A DNA stretch of 64,000 bases from Benincasa hispida. Lineage: Eukaryota; Streptophyta; Magnoliopsida; Cucurbitales; Cucurbitaceae. The DNA is taken from assembly GCF_009727055.1 (NCBI RefSeq), contig NC_052356.1, positions 6,237,629-6,301,628 on the forward strand. The letters are read 5' to 3'. Of the stretch, positions 35,525 to 46,466 are shown piece by piece. The stretch's first letter is position 1; each line of letters starts with the position of its first letter. A program made the position numbers and the translations under genes. The notes beneath the pieces were generated by a model. It worked only from the letters and a program-made list of their open reading frames with translations, made no database searches and was not told where the DNA came from.

Positions 35525-36172
35525 AGACTACGGTGTATATTTTGAACATAAAGAAAATCTACGTCACATCAGGATTTGGGGTTGTCCAACATATGTGTTG
35601 GTGCAAAATCTTGAAAAGTTGGAATACCATTCAAAAGTATGCCTATTTGTAGGCTACCCAAAAGTAAAAGAGGTGGTTTCTTTTATGATCCTTAGAAAGA
35701 TAAGGTATTTGTATCGACAAATGCAACCTTCCTAGAGGAAGACTATATAAAGAATCATCAACCTCGCAATAAGCTAGTAATCGAAGAAATGTCCAGAGAA
35801 ATGACAAATATATCAACAAGAGTTGTTGATAGAGCAGGTCCGTCAACAAGAGTTGTTGATGAATTTGAGACTTCACATCCTCCTCAAGAGTTGAGAATGC
35901 CTCATCGTAATGGGAGGGTTGTGCAACAGCCTGATCGGTACATGAGTTTAACTGAAACTCAAGTTATCATACCAGATGATGGTTTAGAGGATCCATTATA
36001 TTTTAATCAAGCAATGAATGATGTGAATAAAGACCAATGGATTAAAGCCATAGACCTTGAAAAGCCATCAGTTGCAAATGGATCTAGAAGAGAAAACGAG
36101 ATCAAGATGGTAAGGTACAGACCTATAAAGCTAAACTTGTGGCAAAAGGGTTTACCCAAAGAGATGGGGTAG
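35525..36172 (+). pseudogene. Copia RLC-P integrase tail and linker
   Basis: The plus strand begins abruptly in the integrase C-terminal part: RIWGCPTYVLVQNLEKLE, CLFVGYPK, then TNATFLEEDYIKNHQP in another frame. The linker holds two STRVVD repeats (35800-35860), HPPQELRMPHRNGRV and DGLEDPLYFNQAMNDV. This is the same family as RLC-M, in opposite orientation. The 5' part of the element is missing. Confidence 0.85.
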
Positions 36173-36703
36173 ATTTTGAAGATACCTTCTCTCTAGTTGC
36201 CATGATAAAGTCTATTAGAATACTCTTGTCCATAGTCACATTTTATGATTATGAAATAGGAAAATGGATGACAAGACAACTTTTCTAAATGGCTATCTTG
36301 AAGAGAGTATCTATATGTCTCTACCAGAAGGGTTCATACAGTAGAGTCAAGAGCAAAAGATTTGCAAACTTAATCGATCCGTTTATGGATTAAAACAAAC
36401 TTCTAGATCCTGGAATATGATATTTGACCTGCGATCAAATCTTATGGCTTTGAACAAAATGTTGACGAACCTTGTGTATACAATAAAATCATTAACAAAA
36501 CTGTCACTTTTCGGGTGTTGTATGTTGATGATATTCTACTCATTGGGAATGTGGTAGAATATCTAGCTGACGTTAAGAGATGGCTGGCTTCACAATTCCA
36601 AATGAAATATTTGGGAGAAGCACAGTATGTTTTTGGAATCCAAATAGTTTGAAATCGCAAGAATAGAACATTAGCATTATCTCAAGCATCTTATATAGAC
36701 AAG
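36173..36703 (+). pseudogene. RLC-P copia reverse transcriptase
   Basis: Broken over several frames. Visible: QTYKAKLVAKGFTQRDGVDF, KTTFLNGYLEESIYMSLPEG (lacking an intact MDVK), KICKLNRSVYGLKQTSRSWN, and LYVDDILLIGN with YVDD at 36521-36532. It is followed by LGEAQYVFGIQI and a stop. Several frameshifts; less well kept than the RLC-M copy. Confidence 0.88.
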
Positions 36704-37501
36704 ATGTTGTCTAGGTATAAAATGCAAAATTCCAAGAAAGGATTTTTACCTTTTAGACATGGAATTCACCTGTCTACGGAACAAAGTCCTAAGACACCTC
36801 AAGAGGTTGAGGAGATGAATCGAATTCCATATGCATCAGCAGTAGGGAGTTTAATGTATGCAATGTTGTGTACTCATCCCGATATATGCTATGCCGTAAG
36901 AATTGTCAGCAGATTTCAGTCCAATCCTAGTCATGATCATTGGACTGCTGTTAAAAACATTCTCAAGTATCTTCAGAGAACGAGACATTATATGCTCATG
37001 TATGGTGCTAAGGATCTGATCCTTACTGGATACACTGATTCTGACTTTCAGACCGATATTGATTCGACGAAATCAACTTCGGGGTCAATATTTACTCTAA
37101 ACGGAGGAGCAGTTGTGTAGAGAAGCATTAAGCAAAGTTGTATTGCTGACTCCACAATGAAAGCTCAGTATGTAGCTGCAAGTGAAGAAGCAAAAGAAGC
37201 AGTAAGGCTCAGAAATTTCCTGACAGATCTAGAAGTAGTTCCTAATATGCACCTGTCTGTCACTCTCTATTGTGACAATAGTGGAGCAATTGCAAATTCA
37301 AAGGAACCACGAAGCCATAAAAAGGGAAAGCATATCGAGCGGAAATACCATCTCGTCAGGGAGATTGTACATAGAAGAGATGTAATCGTCACCCAGATTG
37401 CTTCCCAAGATAACTTAGCAGATCCATTTACAAAGGCCCTCTCGGCTAAAGTGTTCGAGGGTCACCTAGTAGGACTAGGTATAGGAGTTTTGTATCACTA
37501 G
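36704..37501 (+). pseudogene. RLC-P copia RNase H and pol end
   Basis: Two frames, 36704-37120 and 37157-37501, separated by a stop after GGAVV. Blocks: PYASAVGSLMYAMLCTHPDI, HWTAVKNILKYLQRT, LTGYTDSDFQTDIDSTKSTS, QYVAASEEAKEAVRL, LYCDNSGAIANSKEP and LADPFTKAL. The pol stop is at 37499-37501. Near-complete RNase H domain by comparison with the RLC-M copy. Confidence 0.9.
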
Positions 37502-37626
37502 GGCAAGTGGGTGAATTTATGGGTATTTCAATGCCCTAGTTTATTGTATTTATACATTTTATTCTTTCCATGTAAACTCAAAATTTGTATATATTTGTAT
37601 ATATTGATCCACTGAAGTTTTAGTCC

Positions 37627-37638
37627 AAGTGGGAGTAT
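37627..37638 (+). promoter_or_regulatory. RLC-P polypurine tract
   Basis: AAGTGGGAGTAT immediately before the LTR start TGTTGGGTTTTATATCC. Confidence 0.8.
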
Positions 37639-39520
37639 TGTTGGGTTTTATATCCTAAAACTCGCAGTTTGTAAAATCATAAACATTTTCTATAATAAAT
37701 ATACTTAATATTGATTTCATAAATTGTATGAAAGTCTAAATCCAATAAACTAAGACCCATTACTATTGTATGAGTACTTGAACTTTATGTGGAGACATAA
37801 GAGTGGATCAGGTTCGAGTAAATAACCAAAATGATCTATGGTACATGAATAAGGTTGGGTTTTTATTCTGATAATACCATTAGATGCGGCCTACTCTGTA
37901 GTTGTTCCAAAGAGTTGTAAAGTGCTACATACGATATGATCCTAATTCATACATGTTATGACATGAGAAGTGGGGGAATCCTATGCAATGAGTTTTCATA
38001 AGATTGGACCAAGAAATGAGTCACTCTTACTTTATAACGCTGTTTACTGTATAAGACGGACTATTTCACCTAGATGACCCATGTAACTCGATCTTAATTG
38101 TGAGCTAACTATGAACTTCTGTTTATTGGGGATTGCCCTTAGATTTGCATAAGTGAGGGTTGGCTCAACAGCGCCAGCTCAATAAGACTCCCATTTCAGG
38201 GGTAAGACCTAATAGATAGCTAAGGACATAGGGTGCAAGACAGAGTTCACGCCTACCTGATTTAGGGATAGGAGAAAGGTTGTTCTCTCAAGTACTGAAT
38301 CCAGGTCTTGAATAAGGGGCCCCACCCTCTCACTGGGCTGAGAGAGTTTGGTTTAGTGATTGGATGACAAACCAGTTGTTCATTAGAGAATCAGTAGGAA
38401 CTTGAGGAATATGACGTAATCTCGGGGGTAAAACAGATATTTAACCTAGCCATTATTACGAACAACCTGTGAAAGGTCGACTTGTTGATTATGGTTAAAT
38501 CATGTGGACATAATATATGTACAGTGAAGGAAGTGCAACTATGGGCTTTAGTGGAGTGACCCATTAGTTAACGAATGAGAATTAATCTGGTCTAATGAGT
38601 TTAGCCAATTAATCTCATTAGACCAGATTAATCTCGGATCGTTGGAGCCCATGATCTGTAGGTCTACGAGGTCCCCCTACTAGCTCGTAACAGATTAGCT
38701 CTAAATAGTGTGATAATTTAATTTGAAACGTTCAAATTAGAATTAAGGAAATTCGTAATTATATGAGATATAATTACATGTTTAATTTGAGAATTAAATA
38801 GAATAGGAAAATTTATATTTAAATATGATTTAAATATATAAAGATTGATGTGTGTAAAAATTAATTTAATATTTGATATGAAATTAATTTAGTTTTATTT
38901 AAAAATTAATTTATGAAATTAATCTTATTTTTCCGTTTTTAAATCAAAATGGATTTTAAAATCAAGTTTTGATTTTTGAGATAAAATTGGAAAATAGAAA
39001 AACAAAACACAAAAATGGAAAAATCAGTTTTCCATTATCCATCACCTAACTTGCTCACACAAATAGCATTCAGTTTGCTTTGTCTTTCTCCAAGCATGAG
39101 CTGCAACTCATGCAACTTTCTCCCTTGCATGTTGATATGCAATATAATGAAGAGTTTGGAGAAAAATTTGGGCATGCAATCAAGAGAGAATTTTAGAAAA
39201 AATTTAGGTTAAAGAAGGGGTTCTTCAACAAGATTGCTACTGTGAGCTATTCTTCTTCATCCTTTGATTCAAGCTTGTTTTGAGTCTCACAATTCAACCT
39301 AGAGCACCAAGAGAATAGTGGGGAAGATCTTGAGGTGGTCTACAACAAGATTTGGAGAAGATTGCAGCTGGAGAATAAGCTTTGAAGAAGTTCTACAAGA
39401 GGTATGTCTTGAAACTCACTTGTTTTCTGCAAGAGCATACTTTATATTTTGCAAAAATTAGTGAATTAGAGTTCTTAGATGATCCTTGTGGTTTTGTTGT
39501 TGCTGAAAAAAAATCCTACA
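37639..39520 (+). mobile_element. Copia LTR (B family), complete
   Basis: 1882 bp, from TGTTGGGTTT to AATCCTACA. It follows a polypurine tract, so it serves as the 3' LTR of RLC-P, yet it is followed by a primer site as a 5' LTR would be. A 21-bp inverted repeat lies at 38577-38635. Related fragments are 23855-24216 and 52846-54269. Confidence 0.85.
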
Positions 39521-39522
39521 AT

Positions 39523-39534
39523 TGGTATCAGAGC
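39523..39534 (+). promoter_or_regulatory. Primer binding site (initiator tRNA-Met)
   Basis: TGGTATCAGAGC, two bases after the LTR end. It is complementary to the 3' end of initiator tRNA-Met, the standard copia primer. Its place after an LTR that also ends an element suggests a tandem arrangement. Confidence 0.85.
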
Positions 39535-39912
39535 ATCATATAAGCATTCAATTCGGTTTAATTTTGGTTTGGTGGGTGTTTTATATGAGAAATATGAAAC
39601 TGGTGCACTGATATGGTTTTTCTGAGTTTTTGCATTTTAATTCTCTTTAATTTCTCATTTAAATTTGTAATTGACTCTTGTTTGATGAGCTTTTATGTGT
39701 TAGCAAGAGTCTGTAATTTATTTGGAGTCATTAGAGTTCAAATTAAGATGTAATTGAAGAAACAAGTGAAGGAAGCCAAGATGTTGTTCCAATTTTTTAA
39801 GCTTCTGCTCAAAATCGTTGTTGAGGTTCAGTTGCTAAGCGATCGTCTAGTTCCAGGCATTACACGATGTGAAGAAAAGCTAGACGATTGTATAGAAATA
39901 GGTGTTGGTCTA
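39535..39912 (+). other. Copia leader fragment after the LTR
   Basis: Non-coding text following the primer site, with short words such as GCGATCGTCTAG and AGACGATTGTATAG that resemble the LTR motif at 63100-63210. It ends where the Athila protease resumes at about 39912. No gag text is reached. Confidence 0.5.
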
Positions 39913-40978
39913 GTTCCCAGCAGATTTCATCATCCTTGATTATGAAGCAGACAGGGATCTACCAATCATTTTTGGATGCCTCTTTATTGCCACTAGGAAA
40001 GTACTAATAGACGTGCATAAGGGAGAGTTGTCCATGCACGTAGATAACCAAGAAATGAAATTTAATGTGTTAAACGCATTAAAATTTTTGGATGATGAAT
40101 GTCAACTTAGCAACTCAATAGAATTGCCTGAGGAAGAAGTGAACCAAGTTTGTGAGATCCTTGCGTTGGGAGAAACCATGAAGAAATTCGAGTTGCTAAG
40201 TCGGAGTGAGCGGCAGACTAAGCCAGTGTGTCCATCATTAGAGGAACCACCAAAACTAGAATTGAAACCTTTACCTGACCATTTTAAATATGATTTTCTT
40301 GGATTAAATAACACTTTACCTGCAATTATTTTAGCTAATCTTTCTGAGCCTAATGAATGCTCACTTTTGCAGATGTTACAAAGACACATGCGGGCAATAG
40401 GATGGACGCTGGCTGACATCCGTGGCATTAACCCATCGTACTGCATGCACAAGATTAGGCTAGAAGATGGTAATACTAGATCAATTGAGCCTCAATGCCG
40501 GCTAAATCCCATAATGAAGGAAGTGGCGAAGAAAGAGATCATTAAGTGGCTGGACGCAAGAGTAATATATTCTATCTCCGATAGCAGCTGGGTGAGCCTA
40601 GTTCAATGTGTCCCTAAAAAGGGAGGCACTACAGTGATAGTCAACAACAACAATGAACTCATCCCTTCAAGGACTGTCACAGGCTGGCACATTTGCATGG
40701 ATTATAGGAAACTCGATGCGGTGACAAAGAAGGACCACTTCCCTCTCCCCTTCATCGACCAAATGCTTGACCCATTAGCTGGAAAGAACTTCTACTGTTT
40801 TCTAGATGGATACTCTGGTTACAATCAAATTCTTATCTACTCGAAAGATCAAGAGAATATGACATTCACATGCCTATTTGGAACATTCACGTCTAGACGT
40901 ATGCCTTTCGGAATGTGCAATGCACCAGGAGCGTTCCAAATATGCATGATGGCAATTTTTTCAGACTTCCTTGAATAG
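39913..40978 (+). pseudogene. Athila protease tail and reverse transcriptase
   Basis: The frame resumes with FPADFIILDYEADRDLPIIF, the end of a gypsy retropepsin (its D-T/S-G active site is lost), and runs without a stop to 40978. The linker reads ELKPLPDHFKYDFLG and IGWTLADIRGI. RT blocks: RRLNP-like CRLNPIMKEVAKKEIIKWLD, WHICMDYRKLDAVTKKDHFP, LPFIDQMLDPLAGKNFYCFLD (catalytic Asp), and MPFGMCNAPGAFQ. A stop at 40976 lies just before VEVFMDDFSVFG. The ATG at 40013 is internal. Confidence 0.92.
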
Positions 40979-41366
40979 ACCGTTGAAGTTTTCATGGACG
41001 ACTTCTCAGTTTTTGGAGACTCCTTTCAATCTTGTTAGACAACCTAGAGGTCATCCTTGCGCGATGCAAGGAAACGAATCTTGTGCTAAATTGGGAGAAT
41101 GTCACTTTATGGTGACTGAAGATATTGTTTTGGGGCACAAGGTGTCTAAGGTCGGACTGGAAATCGATGAAGCCAAAATTGATGTCATAGCTAAACTTCC
41201 TCCGCCTGCAAATCTGAAAACATTACAAAGTTTTCTAGGACATACAGACTTCTACAGAACGTTCGTAAAAGGGTTTTCTCATATTGCAGTTCTTCTGAGC
41301 ACACTGTTAGAAGTGAACGACCCTATGTATTTGATGACGACTACCTCGACACATTTGAAACATTGA
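40979..41366 (+). pseudogene. Athila RT palm and thumb, frameshifted
   Basis: The active site FMDDFSVFGDSF begins at 40991, in frame after one stop. A frameshift follows. The thumb region shows GECHFMVTEDIVLGHKVSKV, EIDEAKIDVIAKLPPP, LQSFLGHTDFYRTFVKGFSHI and, in a third frame, YLDTFETLKYALT. FMDD instead of YxDD is common in this lineage. Confidence 0.9.
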
Positions 41367-41730
41367 AGTATGCATTAACTATAGCTCCGATACTAATAAC
41401 ACCGAACTAGATGCAACCCTTCATTCTGATGTGTGACGTAAGAGACATTGCAGTTGGAACCATGTTGGGGCAAAAGAAAGGAAACTTGATACACCCCATC
41501 TCCTATGCGTCGAAGACTTCTTATCTAGTTGGTGCGTCAACAACCATTTACACAGATCACTCGACCATTAAATTCCTGATGAGTAAGAAAGATGCAAAAT
41601 TGAGGTTAATTAGATGGTGCTGCTCTTGCAAGAATTTGACATTAACATCAAGGACAGAAAGAAGACTAAAAATCAGGTAGCTGATCACCTATCGAGATTA
41701 GAAAACAAAGAGATACAGGAAAAATAAGAT
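41367..41730 (+). pseudogene. Athila RNase H
   Basis: MQPFILMCDVRDIAVGTMLG (catalytic Asp block), then HPISYASKTSYLVGASTTIY, TDHSTIKFLMSKKDAKLRLI, a shift, and NQVADHLSRLENKE at the end. The order matches gypsy RNase H; the segment between ASKT and TDHS is shortened. Confidence 0.88.
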
Positions 41731-42660
41731 GAAATCAGGGATGCATTCCTTGATGAATGTTTATTCAAAGTTGAAGATAAGGAACTGTGGTACGCAAACG
41801 TTGTTAATTACTTGATCACCAAACAATTCCATGAGCACTTTAACTCTCAACAGAAGAAACGGCTTGTACACGATAGCAAATTCTATTTTTAGAATGAATC
41901 GTTTCTTTATAAACAAGGTCCCAACTCCATCATTCGTCGGTGCATTCCAGAAGGAGAGACACAACGCATCCTTGTTGAGTGCCATGATTATCCTTACGGA
42001 GGTAATTTTGGAGGACAAAGAACCACTGCAAAGATTATCTAAAGTGGGTATTTTTGGCCCACCCTCTTCAAGGACGCAAGGGAGTATGTTCTCAAGTGTG
42101 ACCCTTGTCAACGCATAAGTAATATATCCTAAAGGGACGCAATGCCTCTGAATAATATACTTGAAGTCAAATTATTTGATTTATGGGGCATCGATTTCAT
42201 GGGACCTTTTCCTATGTTATATGGTCAACAATACATCTTGCTAGCAGTAGACTATGTATCAAAATGGGTTGAAGCTTTGGCTTGTGTCAAGAATGATGCG
42301 GGACTGTTTCAAAGTTTCTCACCAAGAATACTTTCACACGCTTTGAAATGCCGAGGGTGCTGGTAAGTGACGAAGGTACGCACTTTATTAACCGCATCAT
42401 TTTGAAATTACTTGCTAAATACAATGTGAGTCAAAATTGCAACCGCATATCACCCTAAAAAAAACGGTCAAGTAGAAGTATCCAATCGAGAAATAAAGAT
42501 GATATTGGAAAAGGTAATTAACACATCAAGGAAAGATTGAGCACAAAGGTTAGAAGAAGCACTTTGAGCCTACATAACTGCCTACAAAACTCCAATAGGT
42601 ATGTTCCCATACTCTTTAGTATTTGGAAAAGCCCATCACTTACCCTTGGAGTTGAAGTAC
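41731..42660 (+). pseudogene. Athila integrase, N-part and core
   Basis: Zinc-binding region: ECHDYPYGGNFGGQRTTAKI and CDPCQRI near 42095. Core: [20 protein letters not shown] (first Asp, about 42182-42240), [15 protein letters not shown] (second Asp), and [15 protein letters not shown] (Glu). At the end GMFPYSLVFGKAHHLPLELK-Y. Several stops and shifts. It is split at 42660 by a solo LTR and resumes at 44122. Confidence 0.9.
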
Positions 42661-44116
42661 TGATGCGTTGATTTATCATGCGATGAAAGGGTGTGTGGAT
42701 GCGATGATCATGCAAGTTTTCCTAACAAAGCCCAAGTATAAGCCTTCTTAGGGTCCTAGTAAATTTAGGGTTGAACGCAGGGATTACTCAGATATGCAAC
42801 AGACTTTATCTTTGATCTTTTTGCTATTTTTAAGTTTAAGAAGTTGGATGGTGATTGACTTTGATTTCTTAAGGCGATGGAATTAAATGCAAAGCGATAG
42901 AAGAGAGGTGTTGTAACAAATATGTGATAAAGGGTTGAGAAGAGGTTTTGCTAACATTTCTTAAGATATTCTACAAGTCATGCAATCATGCTATACACAA
43001 ATATTAAGCACTACATTTCTCAATGTATATGGCCACATTTCCTATGTCTAGGAGTCTAGGATACATGCGATGTGTAGGGAATGTAGCAGATAGAACTTAT
43101 TTCTAAGTCTTCTTTACTCTTTCTCATGAGATTGAATCCGACTCTTTCAAGCCTAGATTCTACGTCTTTAGACTACTCTCACAAGTAATCAAAGTGATGA
43201 ATGAAGCATACGTAAGAAAAGATGATCGCATGAAGTGCACAACTTAAGTCATGCTCGCTATGTACTTCTCAACCCATTCACAAATTTAGCTACTCATGTA
43301 TGGTGTGAAAAGAATGAACATAGATTGAAATGTAATTTCCATTCTTGCAAATAAAATGTTCAAGTACAAAACAATAGATGATGTAAGTATTAAGCCAGGT
43401 AAGTAGTGACTTGCTTCCTCTGGCGTTTACACGGCTTTTAACACTCCAAATCTTTTCTAATTTGTAACTCTTGCTCTCCCAAGGGTTAGGTGTGGGTTGG
43501 TGTCTCTTCCGTGTTGTTTCGACAGTCTCTCGACCTTTCTGTAAATTAATTCTCCTTAAGAATTCCTTTTCCATCCACCCCCCCCCCTCCGGTTTGGTAG
43601 CATTGAATGGTATTTATAAACTTCTAGACAAAACAGTTCTTCATCTCACTAATGATTGCGTGGATGGGTGGCATTAATTTGCATACCCTGTCATTCTATC
43701 TGATGGTCACCGAAGGTTCAATGAATTTGCAACGGTATGGTCTTCAATGGCCGCCAACTGAATTTTTGATTTGACCGCTATCGGCTTCACGTCCCATCAC
43801 GTTTTATCACATTAGTCCACCACCTTTATGTAAGGTCATCACGTGATCGTCTTTGAAGTACCATTGGATTGACAACTTAGGAGATCGCACTATCACTTTG
43901 TTCCATTGGATCGTCAACTCAGGAGATCGCGCTATCGCCTTGTTCCTGCACAAAAATACAAGATTAACTCAGTTTAACTACTTTTATGCAATGAGAGTTA
44001 GTGATCGCGATTTTGCTTTTAGTTTTGCACGTTCATAATATTGCCTATTTACTATCACCTTCTCTCATTGTTTTGATAATTTGAGCTTTAATAACTTGTA
44101 TTTCTACAAGTTATCA
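42661..44116 (-). mobile_element. Athila-type solo LTR in the integrase
   Basis: 1456 bp with an exact target duplication AGTAC (42656-42660 and 44117-44121). The plus-strand view starts TGATGCGTTG and ends AAGTTATCA. On the minus strand it begins with the same hairpin as 25674, and TATAAATA lies at 43611-43618. A C run of about 12 is near 43577. It splits the integrase between LELKY and KAFWAIKKA. No internal domain, so it formed by LTR-LTR recombination. Confidence 0.95.
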
Positions 44117-44121
44117 AGTAC

Positions 44122-44533
44122 AAAGCTTTTTGGGCAATAAAAAAAGCTGAACTTGAACCTGGAAGCCGTGGGCGAACAACGCAAGATTTAGCTCAATGAG
44201 CTTGATGAAGTACGGCTGAACGCATATGAAAACAGCAAAATGTACAAGGAAAAGACTAAACGCTGGCATGACCTACGCATCAGTAAGAAAGAATTTGTTG
44301 TTTGGCAAAAAGTCTTATTATTCAACTCACGGTTGCGTTTGTTTCCAGGAAAATTAAAATCAAGGTGGTTAGGACCGTTTATCATTAAAACAATCTTTCC
44401 ACATGGAGTTGTTGAATTAACACGAGAAGATGGCACAAATGCATTCAAAGTAAATGGGCAAAGGCTGAAGCCCTACTTTGAAGAAAGTATAGAACGACAA
44501 AAGTCATCTCTCGACTTACGCGAAGCCAACTGA
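44122..44533 (+). pseudogene. Athila integrase C-terminal part
   Basis: Reads KAFWAIKKAELE, a frame change, then QLNELDEVRLNAYENSKMYK, RWHDLRISKKEFVVWQKVLL, LFPGKLKSRWLGPFIIKTIF, GVVELTREDGTNAFKVNGQ and RLKPYFEE. The last 97 codons are open. This is the DNA-binding end of gypsy integrase. Stop at 44531. Confidence 0.9.
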
Positions 44534-45096
44534 GGCTCACGTTGGAGCTTCCCTGCGTTCAAATAGACACATATTTTAAGGACGCTTCTTTTACACCAAC
44601 TCTTTTTGCATTATGTATTCTATGTTTGTGATTGTTTGCAATTTTCTTTGTGTTATTTGTTAGCCTTTGATTTGAATTATGGTCATTTTCTGAATTTATG
44701 CATTAGTAATAAAAAAAATGTTAAATCAACTTGAAGAAGTTTAGAAAGGGGGTAGGATTCTAATGCGTTGGACTTAAGCCAACGCATAAACCAAACATCA
44801 GAAAGGACGTCCCTCGAAGACATAAAGTACTTAATTGCTTAGAAACCCTAGGCATGTCCTTTCATCTACACCATTAATGATGATGTCAGGCGCTGTCTGA
44901 CGTTGCTTCACATTCCCCCTAATAACCTATAAAAGCAACCTTCCCTGGCCTTCTCTCTTCTTTCTTTATTTTCATTCCTTACTCTCGAAGTCCCTTGCTA
45001 TTACTCGAGCTCTCGGAGCCCTCGCCGTCCATTCGAACCAGGCATTTCTGTCAACATTCTGGTCATCTCTTTCACCCACGATGTGAGGCGCTTCTG
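44534..45096 (+). promoter_or_regulatory. Spacer between pol and env-like frame, with TATA box
   Basis: No coding text. An exact inverted repeat with arms ATGCGTTGG and CCAACGCAT lies at 44763-44787. TATAAAAG at 44928-44935 is followed by a pyrimidine-rich leader (CTTCTCTCTTC and similar) about 160 bp before the second reading frame. This looks like an internal promoter, though it could be chance. Confidence 0.5.
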
Positions 45097-46466
45097 ATGG
45101 CCAAAACAAATCACTAAGCTTCAGAGGAGATTCACCAATAAGCTCATTCTTCTCTTCTTCCGTTTCGATGTTGCCTCCCTTATCCCCTCGCCCAGCCTAA
45201 AAAATCCCTTTCCCAGCCAAACCCTTACGCAGCGGGTTGTCTTCTATCTGTCAGAGACCATCTCAGTTGAAACCCTCTAAAACCTCCACCAAACCTAAAC
45301 CTAAAACCCTTACCAAGCTGAAGCGGCAGGCTGTAGCTAGGCGCCTTTCAACCCCTGCATCTGTCACCAAACCCTACAGACAGCCCGCACCACCACTAGT
45401 TATTCCAAGCATCAGTCCGGTGGTGGTGACACATGAACCTATCCAGACCACTTTCGTACCGCTCCATCACCTACCGTGCTTCCCCTTACCTCTCTCTCCA
45501 TCCAACCCTTAGCCACAATGAACCATCTATGGTGGGTCGTCTTCCATCAGTCAGAGACCATCTGGTGGTTGTGACACATGAACCATCCTACCAACCTATT
45601 CAACCCACCTCATCCATCATCATATCATCCTCTGGGTCGTCGCATACCTCGTCTAGCACCCCACCAACCACACCTTCTAAACAAAGCTCTGACAATCCTG
45701 TGTCAGAGGCGATAGTGCTGATCTTGCGGAGCTGGCTCAAAGGGATGAGTAATAAGTCTTTGGGGTGATATTAGCAAGCCTAAACCAAGGACAATTCATT
45801 GTGGATCAAGTGATGTGTTCTAACTCAACTAACACATCGCTCGAAGTTGAGGATGAGGTGGAGTGATACGCGATGATGCTTGAAGCTAAGTTAGAAGAAG
45901 AAGAGAATGAAGAGAGAGAAAGAGAGGTTGGCCCAAACGCATCACAACCTTAACAAACCAATGTGGATGAAGGGCCATCAAAAAGAAAAAGAAAGTTAAG
46001 AAAAAGAAAGGTAATTTTGGAGGATGATGAAGAAGAGCATCCTCCACTTGGACTTGAAGGTTCAATACGTGAGGCCAGCTCTGACTCGAGAACCATGGAA
46101 AGGGAATTAGAGAGATATAAGCCTACACGTTAAGGGCAAAGGAAGTCTGCCCTTCAAAGAGAATTAGAAAATGAGCTAAGGGAGCTCGCACAAGAAGCCA
46201 GAACGCATGAAGTGGGGAAATGCAAGGTGATAGCCGCGTCACCTAGGAAGACTAAGGAGAGGAAGCGTCAATTCAATGACAACCATACTGAGAAAGGCTT
46301 CTTCCCTAAATGCAACCCATTGCTTGCTTATATTACAGACATTATGGACACAATGAGCTGACGTCAACTTTGCATTGGGCCCACAAGGATTTGGCCTAAC
46401 CTTGTTTGCTACTTCTACAGTAGTGAGTTTGATGAAGAGAGGAACATAACGATTGTAGATGATATC
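45097..46466 (+). pseudogene. Athila env-like frame, N-terminal part, broken
   Basis: An ATG at 45097 starts MAKTNH and soon stops. Further pieces are proline/serine/threonine-rich (45237-45768), with a repeated block around SVRDHL and VVVTHEP. A lysine/glutamate-rich stretch follows (45890-46230). From about 46220 one frame reads KVIAASPRKTKERKRQ, EKGFFPKCNPLLAYITDIMD and SEFDEERNITIVDDILVHFS into the next feature. Low-complexity N-terminal parts are common in the post-pol frame of Athila elements. Confidence 0.6.
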
